A stretch of 12,910 nt of DNA, from the NCBI GenBank assembly GCA_900549545.1, contig URPA01000055.1, positions 1-12,910 on the forward strand, read 5' to 3'. This document shows, in pieces, positions 1-8,400 of this stretch. A program made the position numbers and the translations under genes. Source of the stretch: an uncultured Eubacteriales bacterium (lineage in GTDB: Bacteria; Bacillota; Clostridia; Oscillospirales; Oscillospiraceae). Positions within the stretch are counted from its first letter, which is position 1, and each line of letters opens with the position of its first letter. The notes under the pieces were generated by a model, which worked only from the letters and a program-made list of their open reading frames with translations, did not search any database and had not been told where the DNA came from.

Positions 1-219
1 AACTTCAACATGCGCGACCCGGTGCTCTACCGCATCAACCACATGCACCACCACCGCCAGGGGGACAAGTGGTGCATCTACCCCATGTACGACTTCGCCC
101 ACCCCATCCAGGACGCGCTGGAGGGTATCACCCACTCCCTCTGCTCCCTGGAGTTTGAGGATCACCGTCCTCTGTACGACTGGGTCATCCAGAACGTGAC
201 CCTGCCCAGCAAGCCCCGG
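1..219 (+). other. glnS: Glutaminyl-tRNA synthetase (glnS) internal fragment at the left edge
   Basis: The first ~70 codons match GlnRS, not topoisomerase: MRDPVLYRI, WCIYPMYDFAHPIQDALEG, ITHSLC, LEFEDHRPLYDWV. Compared from memory with E. coli GlnRS, this is roughly residues 190-260, just before the MSKRK (KMSKS-type) loop. After VTLPSKPR the expected GlnRS continuation (Q-x-EFARLNL, then MSKR) does not appear; the frame instead goes straight into topA. Neither the catalytic HIGH motif nor the KMSKS loop is inside the fragment, so it cannot be active alone. The changeover lies within about 202-222. It could be an assembly chimera at a contig end, a recombination scar or a rearrangement; I favour the first. 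Confidence 0.85.
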
Positions 220-1395
220 CACTTCAAGTCCCGGGCGGGCGCCCAGGACGGCCACGAGGCCATCCGCCCCTCTGATGTCACCCTGGTCCCGGACGAGATC
301 AAGAAGGACCTGACGAGCGAGCAGTACAAGCTGTACAAGCTGATTTGGAGCCGGTTCCTCTCCTGCCAGATGGCAAACGCCGTGTATGACAATGTCTCCG
401 TCGATGTGGATTCGGCGGGCTACACCTTCCACGCGAACTACTCTGAGCTCAAGTTCCCCGGCTACACCGCCGTGTACGAGGAGGCCAAGGACGAGGAGAG
501 CAGCGAGCTTGCAAATCCGCTGCCATCCCTCAGCGAGGGGGAGCGCCTGAAGCTCGAGGCCATGCGCCCCGACCAGCAGTTTACCCAGCCCCCCGCAAGA
601 TACACCGAGGCAACCCTTATCCGCGCCATGGAGGAGAAGGGCATTGGCCGCCCCTCCACCTACGCGCCGACTATATCCACCATCACCTCTCACGACTATG
701 TGATAAAAGAGGGCAAGTACCTGCGTCCCACGCCGCTTGGCGAGGTGGTGACAGGGCTTATGAAGGAGCACTTTGCCGACATTGTGGATGTGAAGTTCAC
801 AAACCACATGGAGGAGGAGCTTGACGGCATCGAGAGCGGCAATGCCGACTGGCGCTCAGTCCTCGGCGAGTTTTACGAGGATTTTGACGCGGAGCTCAAG
901 CAGGCCGAGACGAAGATGGACGGCGTGAAGATAAAGGTTCCCGATGTGCTCAGCGATGAATACTGCGAGGTCTGCGGCCGGCAGATGGTCGTGAAAAAAG
1001 GTAAATTCGGTCATTTTCTGGCCTGCCCCGGCTTCCCGGAGTGCACCTTTACAAAGCCGATAGTGGTTGAAATGCCCGGCAAATGCCCCAAGTGCGGCGG
1101 CAAGATACTAAAGCGCACCTCCAAAAAGGGCAGAGTGTTCTACGCCTGCGAGCGCGGCACAGACTGCGGCTTTATCACCTGGAACGTGCCCACCAAGGAC
1201 TTCTGCCCCGCCTGCGGCAAGACCATGTTCAAGCGCAGCGGCAGGGGAGCTTCCAAGCCCTTCTGCATGAACGAAGCCTGCGCAAACTATGTGCCGGAGG
1301 AGCAGCGGGCATATAAGAAAAAGGCCGCCGCAGAGAAAAAGACCGAGGCGGAAAAACCCAAAACCACCAAAACCCGCAAAAAGGCGGAGGGCTGA
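1..1395 (+). CDS. topA: DNA topoisomerase I, C-terminal part, fused in frame to a glnS fragment (open at left edge)
   Basis: From about position 205 onward this encodes the C-terminal half of type IA DNA topoisomerase I, which relaxes negative supercoils. Visible family marks (residues counted from the ATG at 10) are AQDGHEAIRP at 78-87, EEKGIGRPSTYAPTI in the middle, the FTNHMEEELDGIESG segment, and three C-terminal zinc ribbons with CxxC pairs: CEVCG (from 964), CPKCG (from 1084) and CPACG (from 1207). A Lys/Ala-rich tail follows. The TOPRIM domain and the active-site tyrosine motif that should precede this part are absent. In their place, residues 1-70 look like GlnRS (see the 1-219 entry). 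The frame runs open to base 1, so the ATG at 10 is an internal methionine. As assembled this could not act as a topoisomerase. Identity of the topA part is secure; whether the junction is real is not. trmFO follows after 2 nt, the common topA-trmFO order in Bacillota. Confidence 0.9.
   Translation, partial: NFNMRDPVLYRINHMHHHRQGDKWCIYPMYDFAHPIQDALEGITHSLCSLEFEDHRPLYDWVIQNVTLPSKPRHFKSRAGAQDGHEAIRPSDVTLVPDEIKKDLTSEQYKLYKLIWSRFLSCQMANAVYDNVSVDVDSAGYTFHANYSELKFPGYTAVYEEAKDEESSELANPLPSLSEGERLKLEAMRPDQQFTQPPARYTEATLIRAMEEKGIGRPSTYAPTISTITSHDYVIKEGKYLRPTPLGEVVTGLMKEHFADIVDVKFTNHMEEELDGIESGNADWRSVLGEFYEDFDAELKQAETKMDGVKIKVPDVLSDEYCEVCGRQMVVKKGKFGHFLACPGFPECTFTKPIVVEMPGKCPKCGGKILKRTSKKGRVFYACERGTDCGFITWNVPTKDFCPACGKTMFKRSGRGASKPFCMNEACANYVPEEQRAYKKKAAAEKKTEAEKPKTTKTRKKAEG
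1386..1390 (+). promoter_or_regulatory. Ribosome binding site of trmFO
   Basis: GGAGG lies inside the last codons of topA, 7 nt before the trmFO ATG at 1398. It fixes that start and suggests translation coupled to the end of topA. Confidence 0.75.
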
Positions 1396-1397
1396 AA

Positions 1398-2723
1398 ATG
1401 GATAAGATAACTGTTCTGGGCGCGGGCCTCGCGGGCAGCGAGTGCGCGTGGCAGCTTGCAAAGCGCGGGCTGCCGGTGCGCCTTGTGGAAATGAAGCCCA
1501 TAAAGATGACCCCGGCGCACAGCTCCCCATATTTTGCGGAGCTTGTCTGCTCAAACTCCCTGCGCAGTGATGAGCTTACAAACGCGGTGGGCCTTTTGAA
1601 GGAAGAGATGCGCCGCATGGGCTCTCTTATCATGGAGAGCGCCGACAAAAACCGCGTCGCCGCGGGCGGCGCGCTGGCTGTGGACAGAGTGGGCTTTGCA
1701 AAATACATCACCGATAAGCTCTCCGCGTGTGAAAATGTCGAGCTTGTAAACGCCGAGGCGACGGAGATTCCGGACGGCGAGACCATAATCGCCACCGGCC
1801 CGCTCAGCAGCGACGCTATCGCCGATAAAATAGCCGAGCTCTGCCCGGAGAGTGACCTGCATTTTTATGACGCGGTCGCCCCTATCGTGACGCTTGAGAG
1901 CGTCGACATGGACAGTGCCTTCTTCGCCTCCCGCTATGATAAGGGGACAGCGGATTATGTAAACTGCCCGATGGAGAAGGACGAGTACCTCAGCTTTGTT
2001 AATGAGCTTGTAAACGCCAGAGAGGCGGAGGTGCACGGCTTTGACGACGGCGGCGTTTTCGAGGGCTGCATGCCTGTTGAGGTCATGGCCCGCCGCGGGG
2101 TGGACACCCTGCGCTACGGCCCGCTCAAGCCCGTGGGCCTCAAGGACCCGCGCACCGGCAGGGAGAGCTATGCCGTTGTGCAGCTTCGGCGCGATAACGC
2201 GGACGGGACGCTCTATAACCTCGTCGGCTTCCAGACGCATCTGACATGGGGCGAGCAGAAGCGCGTGTTTTCGATGATTCCGGCGCTTAAAAATGCGGAG
2301 TTTGTGCGCTACGGCGTGATGCACCGCAACACCTATCTCAACAGCCCAAAGCTGCTTGACAGGTACTACCGCCTGCGCTCCCGAGAGAATCTGAGCTTTG
2401 CCGGGCAGATGACCGGAGTCGAGGGCTATGTGGAGTCCGCCGCCTCCGGAATGCTTGTCGGCATTGAGACGGCGGCGCGTGTACTCGGCCTGCCCCCGGT
2501 GGATTTCCCACAGGAGACGGCTATCGGCGCGCTGGGGCTTTACATATCCGGCGGCAGCGTGGGTGATTTTCAGCCGATGAATATAAACTTCGGCATAATA
2601 AGCCCGCTGGGCTACCGCGTCAAGGGCAAGCGAAACAAAAACGCCGAGATTTCAAAGCGTTCACTCGGGATAATAGATGAGCTTCTGAAAAAGGAGATAT
2701 TTGGCTGTGAAAATAATAATTGA
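1398..2723 (+). CDS. trmFO: Methylenetetrahydrofolate--tRNA-(uracil-5-)-methyltransferase TrmFO
   Basis: TrmFO is a flavoenzyme that makes 5-methyluridine at position 54 of the tRNA T-loop, using 5,10-methylenetetrahydrofolate and reduced FAD. The N-terminus carries the FAD-binding glycine motif GAGLAGSE (residues 8-15). Two cysteines fit the catalytic pair described for the B. subtilis enzyme: C51 in LVCSNSLRS and C224 in FEGCMPVEVMA. Other family blocks are YGPLKPVGL, YNLVGFQTHLTWGEQ, the C-terminal GQMTGVEGYVESAASG and MNINFGI. The length, 441 aa, is normal (about 435-445). ATG 1398 is preceded by GGAGG at 7 nt. The topA-trmFO order is a classic Bacillota pairing. Its 3' end overlaps plsX. 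No truncation or odd residue seen. Confidence 0.97.
   Translation: MDKITVLGAGLAGSECAWQLAKRGLPVRLVEMKPIKMTPAHSSPYFAELVCSNSLRSDELTNAVGLLKEEMRRMGSLIMESADKNRVAAGGALAVDRVGFAKYITDKLSACENVELVNAEATEIPDGETIIATGPLSSDAIADKIAELCPESDLHFYDAVAPIVTLESVDMDSAFFASRYDKGTADYVNCPMEKDEYLSFVNELVNAREAEVHGFDDGGVFEGCMPVEVMARRGVDTLRYGPLKPVGLKDPRTGRESYAVVQLRRDNADGTLYNLVGFQTHLTWGEQKRVFSMIPALKNAEFVRYGVMHRNTYLNSPKLLDRYYRLRSRENLSFAGQMTGVEGYVESAASGMLVGIETAARVLGLPPVDFPQETAIGALGLYISGGSVGDFQPMNINFGIISPLGYRVKGKRNKNAEISKRSLGIIDELLKKEIFGCENNN
2691..2696 (+). promoter_or_regulatory. Ribosome binding site of plsX
   Basis: AAGGAG sits inside the trmFO coding region. It is 4 nt from TTG at 2701 and 10 nt from GTG at 2707. The family N-terminus (M-K-I-I-x-DAMGGDNAP) favours GTG 2707; spacing alone does not settle it. 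Confidence 0.65.
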
Positions 2724-3717
2724 CGCCATGGGCGGGGATAATGCCCCTGCCGAAATAGTAAAGGGCGCTGTGCGTGCAAAGCGTGAGCTCGGCGTGGACG
2801 TTGTGCTCGTCGGCCAGCAGGAGGCAGTCAAAAACTGCCTGCGCGCCGAGGGCTGCAATGATATTGAGGTCATAAACGCTGAGGAGGTCGTCACCATGGA
2901 GGACGACCCCAGCACCGCCATCCGCAGGAAGAAGGATTCTTCCATGGCCGTTGCGCTGGGTTTGCTGCGCGACGGGGCAGGGGACGCGGTCGTCTCCGCC
3001 GGCAGCACCGGCGCACTTCTCACCGGGGCAACGCTCATTGTCAAGCGCATCCACGGCATCCGCCGCGCGGCGCTGGCCCCTGTGCTTCCCGCGGGGGAGC
3101 ATGGCGTCATGCTCATTGACTGCGGGGCGAATGTCGAGTGCACGGCGGAATATCTGCTCCAGTTTGCGTATATGGGCAGCTTCTACGCCAAGAAGCTCAT
3201 GGGCTGCGAAAATCCCCGTGTCGGCCTTCTCTCTAACGGCACAGAGCCCGGCAAGGGGGGCGAGCTCCAGCATCAGGCCTACGCGCTCATGCAGCAGGCA
3301 CACGATGAGGGCAGGCTCAACTTCGTGGGCAATGTCGAGGGCACCGGCGTTTTCGCGGGTGAGGCGGATGTTATCGTCACCGACGGCTTTACCGGCAATG
3401 TCATGCTCAAGACCACTGAGGGCGTTATAAAGTTCATGATGAAGCAGCTCAAGGGCGTGTTTTATAAAAGCACCGTCAATAAGCTTGCTGCCGCCGTGCT
3501 CAAGAAGGACCTTGGCGTGATGAAGCGCTCCATGGACGTAAACGAAGTCGGCGGCACGGCGCTTATCGGCATCAGCAAGCCTGTTATCAAGGCTCATGGC
3601 TCTTCAAACGCCGCGAGCATCTTCGCCGCTGTGCGTCAGGCTGTAAACTACGTCAACACCGGCATTATTGATGACATTACCGCGAATATCGAATACATGA
3701 AATTGAAGGCTGAATAA
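2707..3717 (+). CDS. plsX: Phosphate acyltransferase PlsX
   Basis: PlsX converts acyl-ACP and phosphate to acyl-phosphate, the donor used by PlsY to acylate glycerol-3-phosphate. It is a peripheral membrane enzyme that starts phospholipid synthesis. The N-terminal IIIDAMGGDNAP block is diagnostic. Further family segments are DDPSTAIRRKKDSSM, VSAGSTGALLTGA, PVLPAGEHGVMLIDCGANVEC, VGLLSNGTEPGKGGELQHQAY, FVGNVEG and VTDGFTGNVMLKT. GTG 2707 gives 336 aa, the usual size; TTG 2701 would add two residues (M-A before the V/M). The first 17 nt overlap the end of trmFO, so translation is probably coupled. In many Bacillota plsX is followed by fab genes or acpP before rnc; here rnc follows after 2 nt and no acyl carrier protein gene is present in the window. 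Confidence 0.96.
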   Translation: MKIIIDAMGGDNAPAEIVKGAVRAKRELGVDVVLVGQQEAVKNCLRAEGCNDIEVINAEEVVTMEDDPSTAIRRKKDSSMAVALGLLRDGAGDAVVSAGSTGALLTGATLIVKRIHGIRRAALAPVLPAGEHGVMLIDCGANVECTAEYLLQFAYMGSFYAKKLMGCENPRVGLLSNGTEPGKGGELQHQAYALMQQAHDEGRLNFVGNVEGTGVFAGEADVIVTDGFTGNVMLKTTEGVIKFMMKQLKGVFYKSTVNKLAAAVLKKDLGVMKRSMDVNEVGGTALIGISKPVIKAHGSSNAASIFAAVRQAVNYVNTGIIDDITANIEYMKLKAE

Positions 3718-3719
3718 TA

Positions 3720-4388
3720 ATGCGCCAGCTTGAAGAAAAAATCGGATACACATTTAAAAATAAAGAGCTCCTGCTCACAGCCCTGACCCACAGCTCCTAC
3801 GCCAACGAGCGGCAGACCGTGTGCTATGAGCGCCTCGAGTTTCTGGGCGACTCTATTCTCGGCGCGGTGACGGCGGATTTTCTCTACCGCCACACGCCGG
3901 AGCTGCCCGAGGGAAAAATGACCCGTCTGCGCTCGGAGCTTGTCTGCGAGGGGAGCCTGCACAATATCGCCTCCCGCCTTGAGCTTGGCAGCTATATGCG
4001 CCTTGGTAAGGGCGAGGAGCACACCGGCGGCAGGAAGCGCCCGTCCATCATGGCGGACATGGTGGAGGCCATTATCGCCGCGATGTACCTTGACGGCGGC
4101 CTTGAGCCCGCGAAAAGCTTTATCTACGCGATGCTGCTCAATGACGCGGAGATAGATGATACCCATGTCAGCGCCGACCACAAGACCGAGCTTCAGGAGC
4201 TGGTGCAGCAAAAGAGCGGCAGCAGCATTGTCTATGAGCTTATCGGCGAGTCGGGGCCTGACCACAACAAGACCTTCACCTTCCGCGTGAGCGTAAACGG
4301 CGCTCCGGCGGGGGAGGGCAGCGGCAAGACCAAGAAGGAGGCCGAGCAGATGGCCGCCTGCCGCGCGCTTGAGGCGCTGCGCAAATGA
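3720..4388 (+). CDS. rnc: Ribonuclease III
   Basis: RNase III cuts double-stranded RNA with Mg2+, processing rRNA precursors and some mRNAs. The signature ERLEFLGDSILG begins at residue 37, placing catalytic E40 and D44; the second acidic pair is D113 and E116 in MADMVEAIIAAMYLDGG. The C-terminal dsRNA-binding domain spans about 154-222 (DHKTELQELVQQK at its start, GSGKTKKEAEQMAACRALEAL at its end). The length, 222 aa, is standard. The start ATG 3720 follows the plsX stop by 2 nt and has only a weak SD (GAAGG at 3705-3709), consistent with coupling to plsX. Its stop overlaps the next start as ATGA. Position between plsX and smc is conserved in Bacillota. Confidence 0.97.
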   Translation: MRQLEEKIGYTFKNKELLLTALTHSSYANERQTVCYERLEFLGDSILGAVTADFLYRHTPELPEGKMTRLRSELVCEGSLHNIASRLELGSYMRLGKGEEHTGGRKRPSIMADMVEAIIAAMYLDGGLEPAKSFIYAMLLNDAEIDDTHVSADHKTELQELVQQKSGSSIVYELIGESGPDHNKTFTFRVSVNGAPAGEGSGKTKKEAEQMAACRALEALRK

Positions 4389-5395
4389 GCGCCAGAGAGA
4401 GCATTATCCCGGTCTTCGTGCCGCATCTGGGCTGCCCGAATGACTGCGTTTTCTGCAACCAGCGGCGCATCTCCGGCAGCACGGAGCCCGCAACGGCGCA
4501 AACCGTGCGCGTGGCTGTCGAGAGCGCGAGGCCTGCCCCGGCGGGCATGAAGCGGCAGCTCGCGTTTTACGGCGGCAGCTTCACGGCTATACCGGTTGAA
4601 GAGCAGCTTTCGCTGCTGGACGCGGCGAGGGTGTATCTCGAGCGGGGGGATATTCACTCCCTGCGCCTTTCAACGAGGCCGGACGCCATTGACCTCCCGA
4701 CGCTCAAAAGGCTGCGGGAATATTCGGTGGAGACTATTGAGCTGGGCGCCCAGTCAATGGACGATGAGGTTCTGCGTCTCTCCGGCCGTGGGCACACGAC
4801 GGCGGATGTGGAAAACGCATCGCGCCTTATTAAGGCGGAGGGCTTTCGCCTTATTCTTCAGATGATGACCGGCCTTCCCGGGGACAGTGATGAAAAATCC
4901 ATCGAGACCGCGCGGCGCATCATCGCCCTTGAGCCGGACGGCGTGCGCGTCTACCCCACGGTTATCGTGCGGGATACGGCGCTTTACGACCTGTGGCAGG
5001 CGGGGCACTATAAGGAGCACAGCGTGGAGGACGCGGTGCGTGTCTGCGCGAAGCTCCTTCCTATGTTTGCGGCGGCGGGCATCCCCGTAATCCGGCTGGG
5101 CCTCAACCCCACGGAGGAGCTAAGCTCCGGCGCGGCGGCGGGCGGCGCGTATCACCCGGCGCTGGGTGAGCTTGTGAAAAGCCGCATCATGCTAAACCGC
5201 GCGCTCGGACTGCTTGCGGGCGTCCCGGCGGGCAGCAGCGTCACAATCGCCGTGCACAAAAGCAAGGTCTCCCAGATGGTGGGCCAGCACCGGCAGAATG
5301 TGGAGACGCTCAAAAGGGAGCTTTCGCTTAAGGAAGTGAAGGTCTTCCCCACCGACTGCGATATAAACGAGATAACAATACCTGAAATTATATAA
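4385..5395 (+). CDS. Radical SAM protein, Elp3-like, without acetyltransferase domain
   Basis: The N-terminus holds the 4Fe-4S cluster motif C17-x3-C21-x2-C24 (CPNDCVFCNQ), so this is a radical SAM enzyme. Further motifs fit the Elp3/MiaB/NifB-type fold: FYGGSFT at 61-67 (SAM-binding glycine strand), STRPDAID at 96-103, ELGAQSMD at 119-126, MMTGLPGD at 160-167 and VRVYPTVI at 187-194. At 336 aa there is no room for the C-terminal GNAT domain of true Elp3, so calling it elongator protein 3 would overstate what is visible. The C-terminal segment HKSKVSQMVGQHRQNVETLKREL is likely a family-specific tail. A homologue commonly sits between rnc and smc in Clostridia. Substrate unknown; a tRNA modification role is a guess from the Elp3 relation. 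Start ATG overlaps the rnc stop by 4 nt. Confidence 0.88.
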   Translation: MSARESIIPVFVPHLGCPNDCVFCNQRRISGSTEPATAQTVRVAVESARPAPAGMKRQLAFYGGSFTAIPVEEQLSLLDAARVYLERGDIHSLRLSTRPDAIDLPTLKRLREYSVETIELGAQSMDDEVLRLSGRGHTTADVENASRLIKAEGFRLILQMMTGLPGDSDEKSIETARRIIALEPDGVRVYPTVIVRDTALYDLWQAGHYKEHSVEDAVRVCAKLLPMFAAAGIPVIRLGLNPTEELSSGAAAGGAYHPALGELVKSRIMLNRALGLLAGVPAGSSVTIAVHKSKVSQMVGQHRQNVETLKRELSLKEVKVFPTDCDINEITIPEII

Positions 5396-5406
5396 GTAGG
5401 TAGCTT

Positions 5407-8400
5407 ATGTATTTAAAAGCACTGGAAATCCAAGGCTTCAAGAGCTTTGCGGATAAGACCGTTCTCAGCTTTGAGAAGGATATCACCGCCATCGTGGGGC
5501 CGAATGGATCCGGAAAATCGAATATTTCCGACGCGATAATGTGGGTCATGGGCGAGCAGCGCACAAAGACCCTGCGCGGGGCGAAGATGGAGGACGTCAT
5601 CTTCGGCGGCACCGCCATACGCGGGGCCATGGGCTATGCCCAGGTGACGCTTATCATCGACAACTCCCAGCGCATTATCGACAGCGACAGCAGCGAGATT
5701 ATGCTCACCCGCCGCTATTACCGCAGCGGCGAGAGCGAGTATTATATTAACCGCGAGCAGGTGCGCCTGAAGGATATAAACTCCCTGCTCATGGACACCG
5801 GCCTCGGTCGGGATGGCTACTCCATCATCGGCCAGGGCAAGATTGCGGACATTGTCTCCAACAAGAGCACCGATCGGCGTGAGGTTTTTGAGGAGGCGGC
5901 GGGCATCTCCCGCTTTCGCTACCGCAAGGAGGAGGCCGAGCGCAAGCTCCAGAAGACCGAGGAAAACCTCCTGCGCATAAACGACAAGACCGAGGAGCTT
6001 GAGCTTCAGGTCGGGCCGCTGAAAAAACAGGCAGAGACTGCCAAGCGCTATCTTGTCCTGCGCGATGAGCTGCGCATAAAGGAAATTTCCGCCTGGATGG
6101 CGACGCTCGATAAGCTCCGCTCTCAGGCGGAGGCCATATCCCAAGAGTACGAGCAGGCAAAGCAGGCGCTTGAAACGGCCAGAGCCGAGCTTGAAGCCCT
6201 CTATGCCTCCTCCGGCAATATCAGCGAGCGTATGCACCAGAAGGACATCGAGAGCGAGAACGCCCGCGAGCGGCTGAGTGCGCAGGAGAGCGCGCAGGCC
6301 GAGTGCGAGGCCAATATCGCGGTGCTGCGGGCAAATGTCAGCTCCGCCGAGGCAAATATGCAGCGGCTTTTGAATGACATCGCCCAGCAGGAGAGCAGGA
6401 CTGAGGAGATAAAGGCCGGGATAAAGGCCGCAAATGAGCGCGTGGGCGAGCTTGACAATGAGCTCAAGGCCCTTGAGGAAAAGCTCACCGCAAATTCAAA
6501 CGTCCTCGACGGCTGCCGCATGAAGCTCCAGAACCGCGAGCAGATAGCCAAGGACCTTGGCAGCAAGGCCACCGCCATGGAGGTCGAGGGGCGCAGCCTT
6601 GAGGCGCGCATACGTATGCTCCGGGACATGGAAAGGGGCTTTGAGGGCTATTCCGGCGCTGTAAAGGCCGTCATGCGCCGGGCAGAGCGGGGCGAGCTTC
6701 AGGGCATACACGGCCCGGCGGCAAACCTTCTGAGAACCAATGAGGATTACGCCCTCGCCATTGAAACGGCGCTTGGCGCTGCGGCGCAGAATATAGTTGT
6801 TGACAATCAAAACGCCGGCCGCGCCGCCATCGAGATGCTAAAGCGCACCGACTCCGGCAGGGCGACCTTCCTGCCCATCGACACCATTCGCGGCAGCATC
6901 ATGAAGGACGCGCCGGTGAACGACCCCGGCTTTGTGGGCATAGCCTGCGAGCTTGCGGATTTTGACGATAAATATAAGGATATTTTTATAAATCTTCTTG
7001 GACGCACCGTCGTGGCTGAGACCCTGAGCGACGCTGTGCGCATCTCCAAGGCAAACGGCAACCGCCTGAGAATAGTCACTCTGGACGGTCAGCTCATTAA
7101 CGCTGGCGGCTCCATGACCGGCGGCAGCGCCGCGAAAAACAGCGGCATCCTCTCAAGGGCAAACGAGCTTAAAAAGCTCGTGAGGCAGTATGAGCGCGTC
7201 AAAGAGGACATCAAGACCTGCGCCCAGCGGCTTGAGCGAGCAAATTCCGACCTTGCCGTCGTCAGGTATCAGCTCGACATGGCGCTGGAGGATCAGGCGG
7301 AGCTTAAGAGCGAGGCATCCTCCTTTGAGGCGGAAAAGCGCACGACGCTCACTTCCATCAGCCAGCTTGAAGCGCTGCTACAAAGCCTCAGCGGCGACAG
7401 CGAGGCCCACAAAAGCGCCGTGGACGCTGCCAAGCGCCAGATAGACAGCTTCAAGAGCCAGCAGGCCCAGAAGGAGCAGCGCCTTGATGAGATAAAGGCC
7501 AAATGCGCCGATATCAGGGCGGAGATTGCCCGTATAAGCGACTCTAAGCTTGAGCTTGAGGGCAAGCGCACCCGCGCCGAGAAGGATGCCCAGCGCCGCA
7601 ACGCAGACCTGCTTGAGCTTGAGCGGCAGGCCGCCCGAATCGAGCAGCGCAAGCTCAGCGCCGACATGGAGGAAAAGCAGATTCTCGATAAGCTCTGGGA
7701 CAATTATGAGCTGAGCCACAGCGCCGCCATGGAGCTGCGGCAGGATGTTGAAAACATTCAGGCCGCAAATAAGGAGATTAACTCCCTGCGGCACTCCATC
7801 GCAGCTCTCGGCACGCCGAACCTCGGCGCGATTGACGAGTACGAGCGAGTGAACACCCGGTACGAGTTCCTGACCGGGCAGAAGGAGGACGTGGAGAAGG
7901 CCAAGGCGGAGCTCAAGGACATCATCGACCAGATAACCGCCGAGATGAAGGCCATCTTCGTTGAGCGCTTCAATGAGATCGACTGCTGCTTCCGCCAGAC
8001 ATTTCTTGAGCTTTTCGGCGGCGGCAAGGCGGAGCTGAGGCTTGAGGACGAGAGCAATGTGCTCGAGTGCGGCATAGAGATAAAGGTTCAGCCGCCGGGC
8101 AAGGCGCTTTCAACGATTAGCCTGCTCTCCGGCGGCGAGATGGCATTTGTGGCCATCGCGCTGTATTTCGCGATTTTGAAGGTGCGGCCCACGCCGTTTT
8201 GCGTTATGGACGAGATCGAGGCCGCTCTCGACGAGGCCAACGTCAGCCGATATGCCGAATATATGCGCCGCATGGCCGATAAAACCCAGTTTCTGGTCAT
8301 CACCCACCGCCGGGGCACCATGGAACAGGCGGACATGCTTTACGGCGTGACGATGCAGGAAAAGGGCGTCTCCACGGTGGTGGAGCTTGACCTTGAAGCG

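Noticed and set aside
1551..2324. Long antisense open frame (257 codons) opposite trmFO
   Set aside because: trmFO is certain on the + strand. GC-rich genes with biased third positions produce long antisense frames, and the predicted peptide shows no recognisable domain.
2620..3597. Antisense open frame of 325 codons opposite plsX
   Set aside because: It mirrors the codon structure of plsX and crosses the trmFO/plsX boundary, with no recognisable motif.
5413..6237. Antisense open frame of 274 codons opposite the SMC head
   Set aside because: It is a shadow of the conserved SMC head; no family motif is visible.
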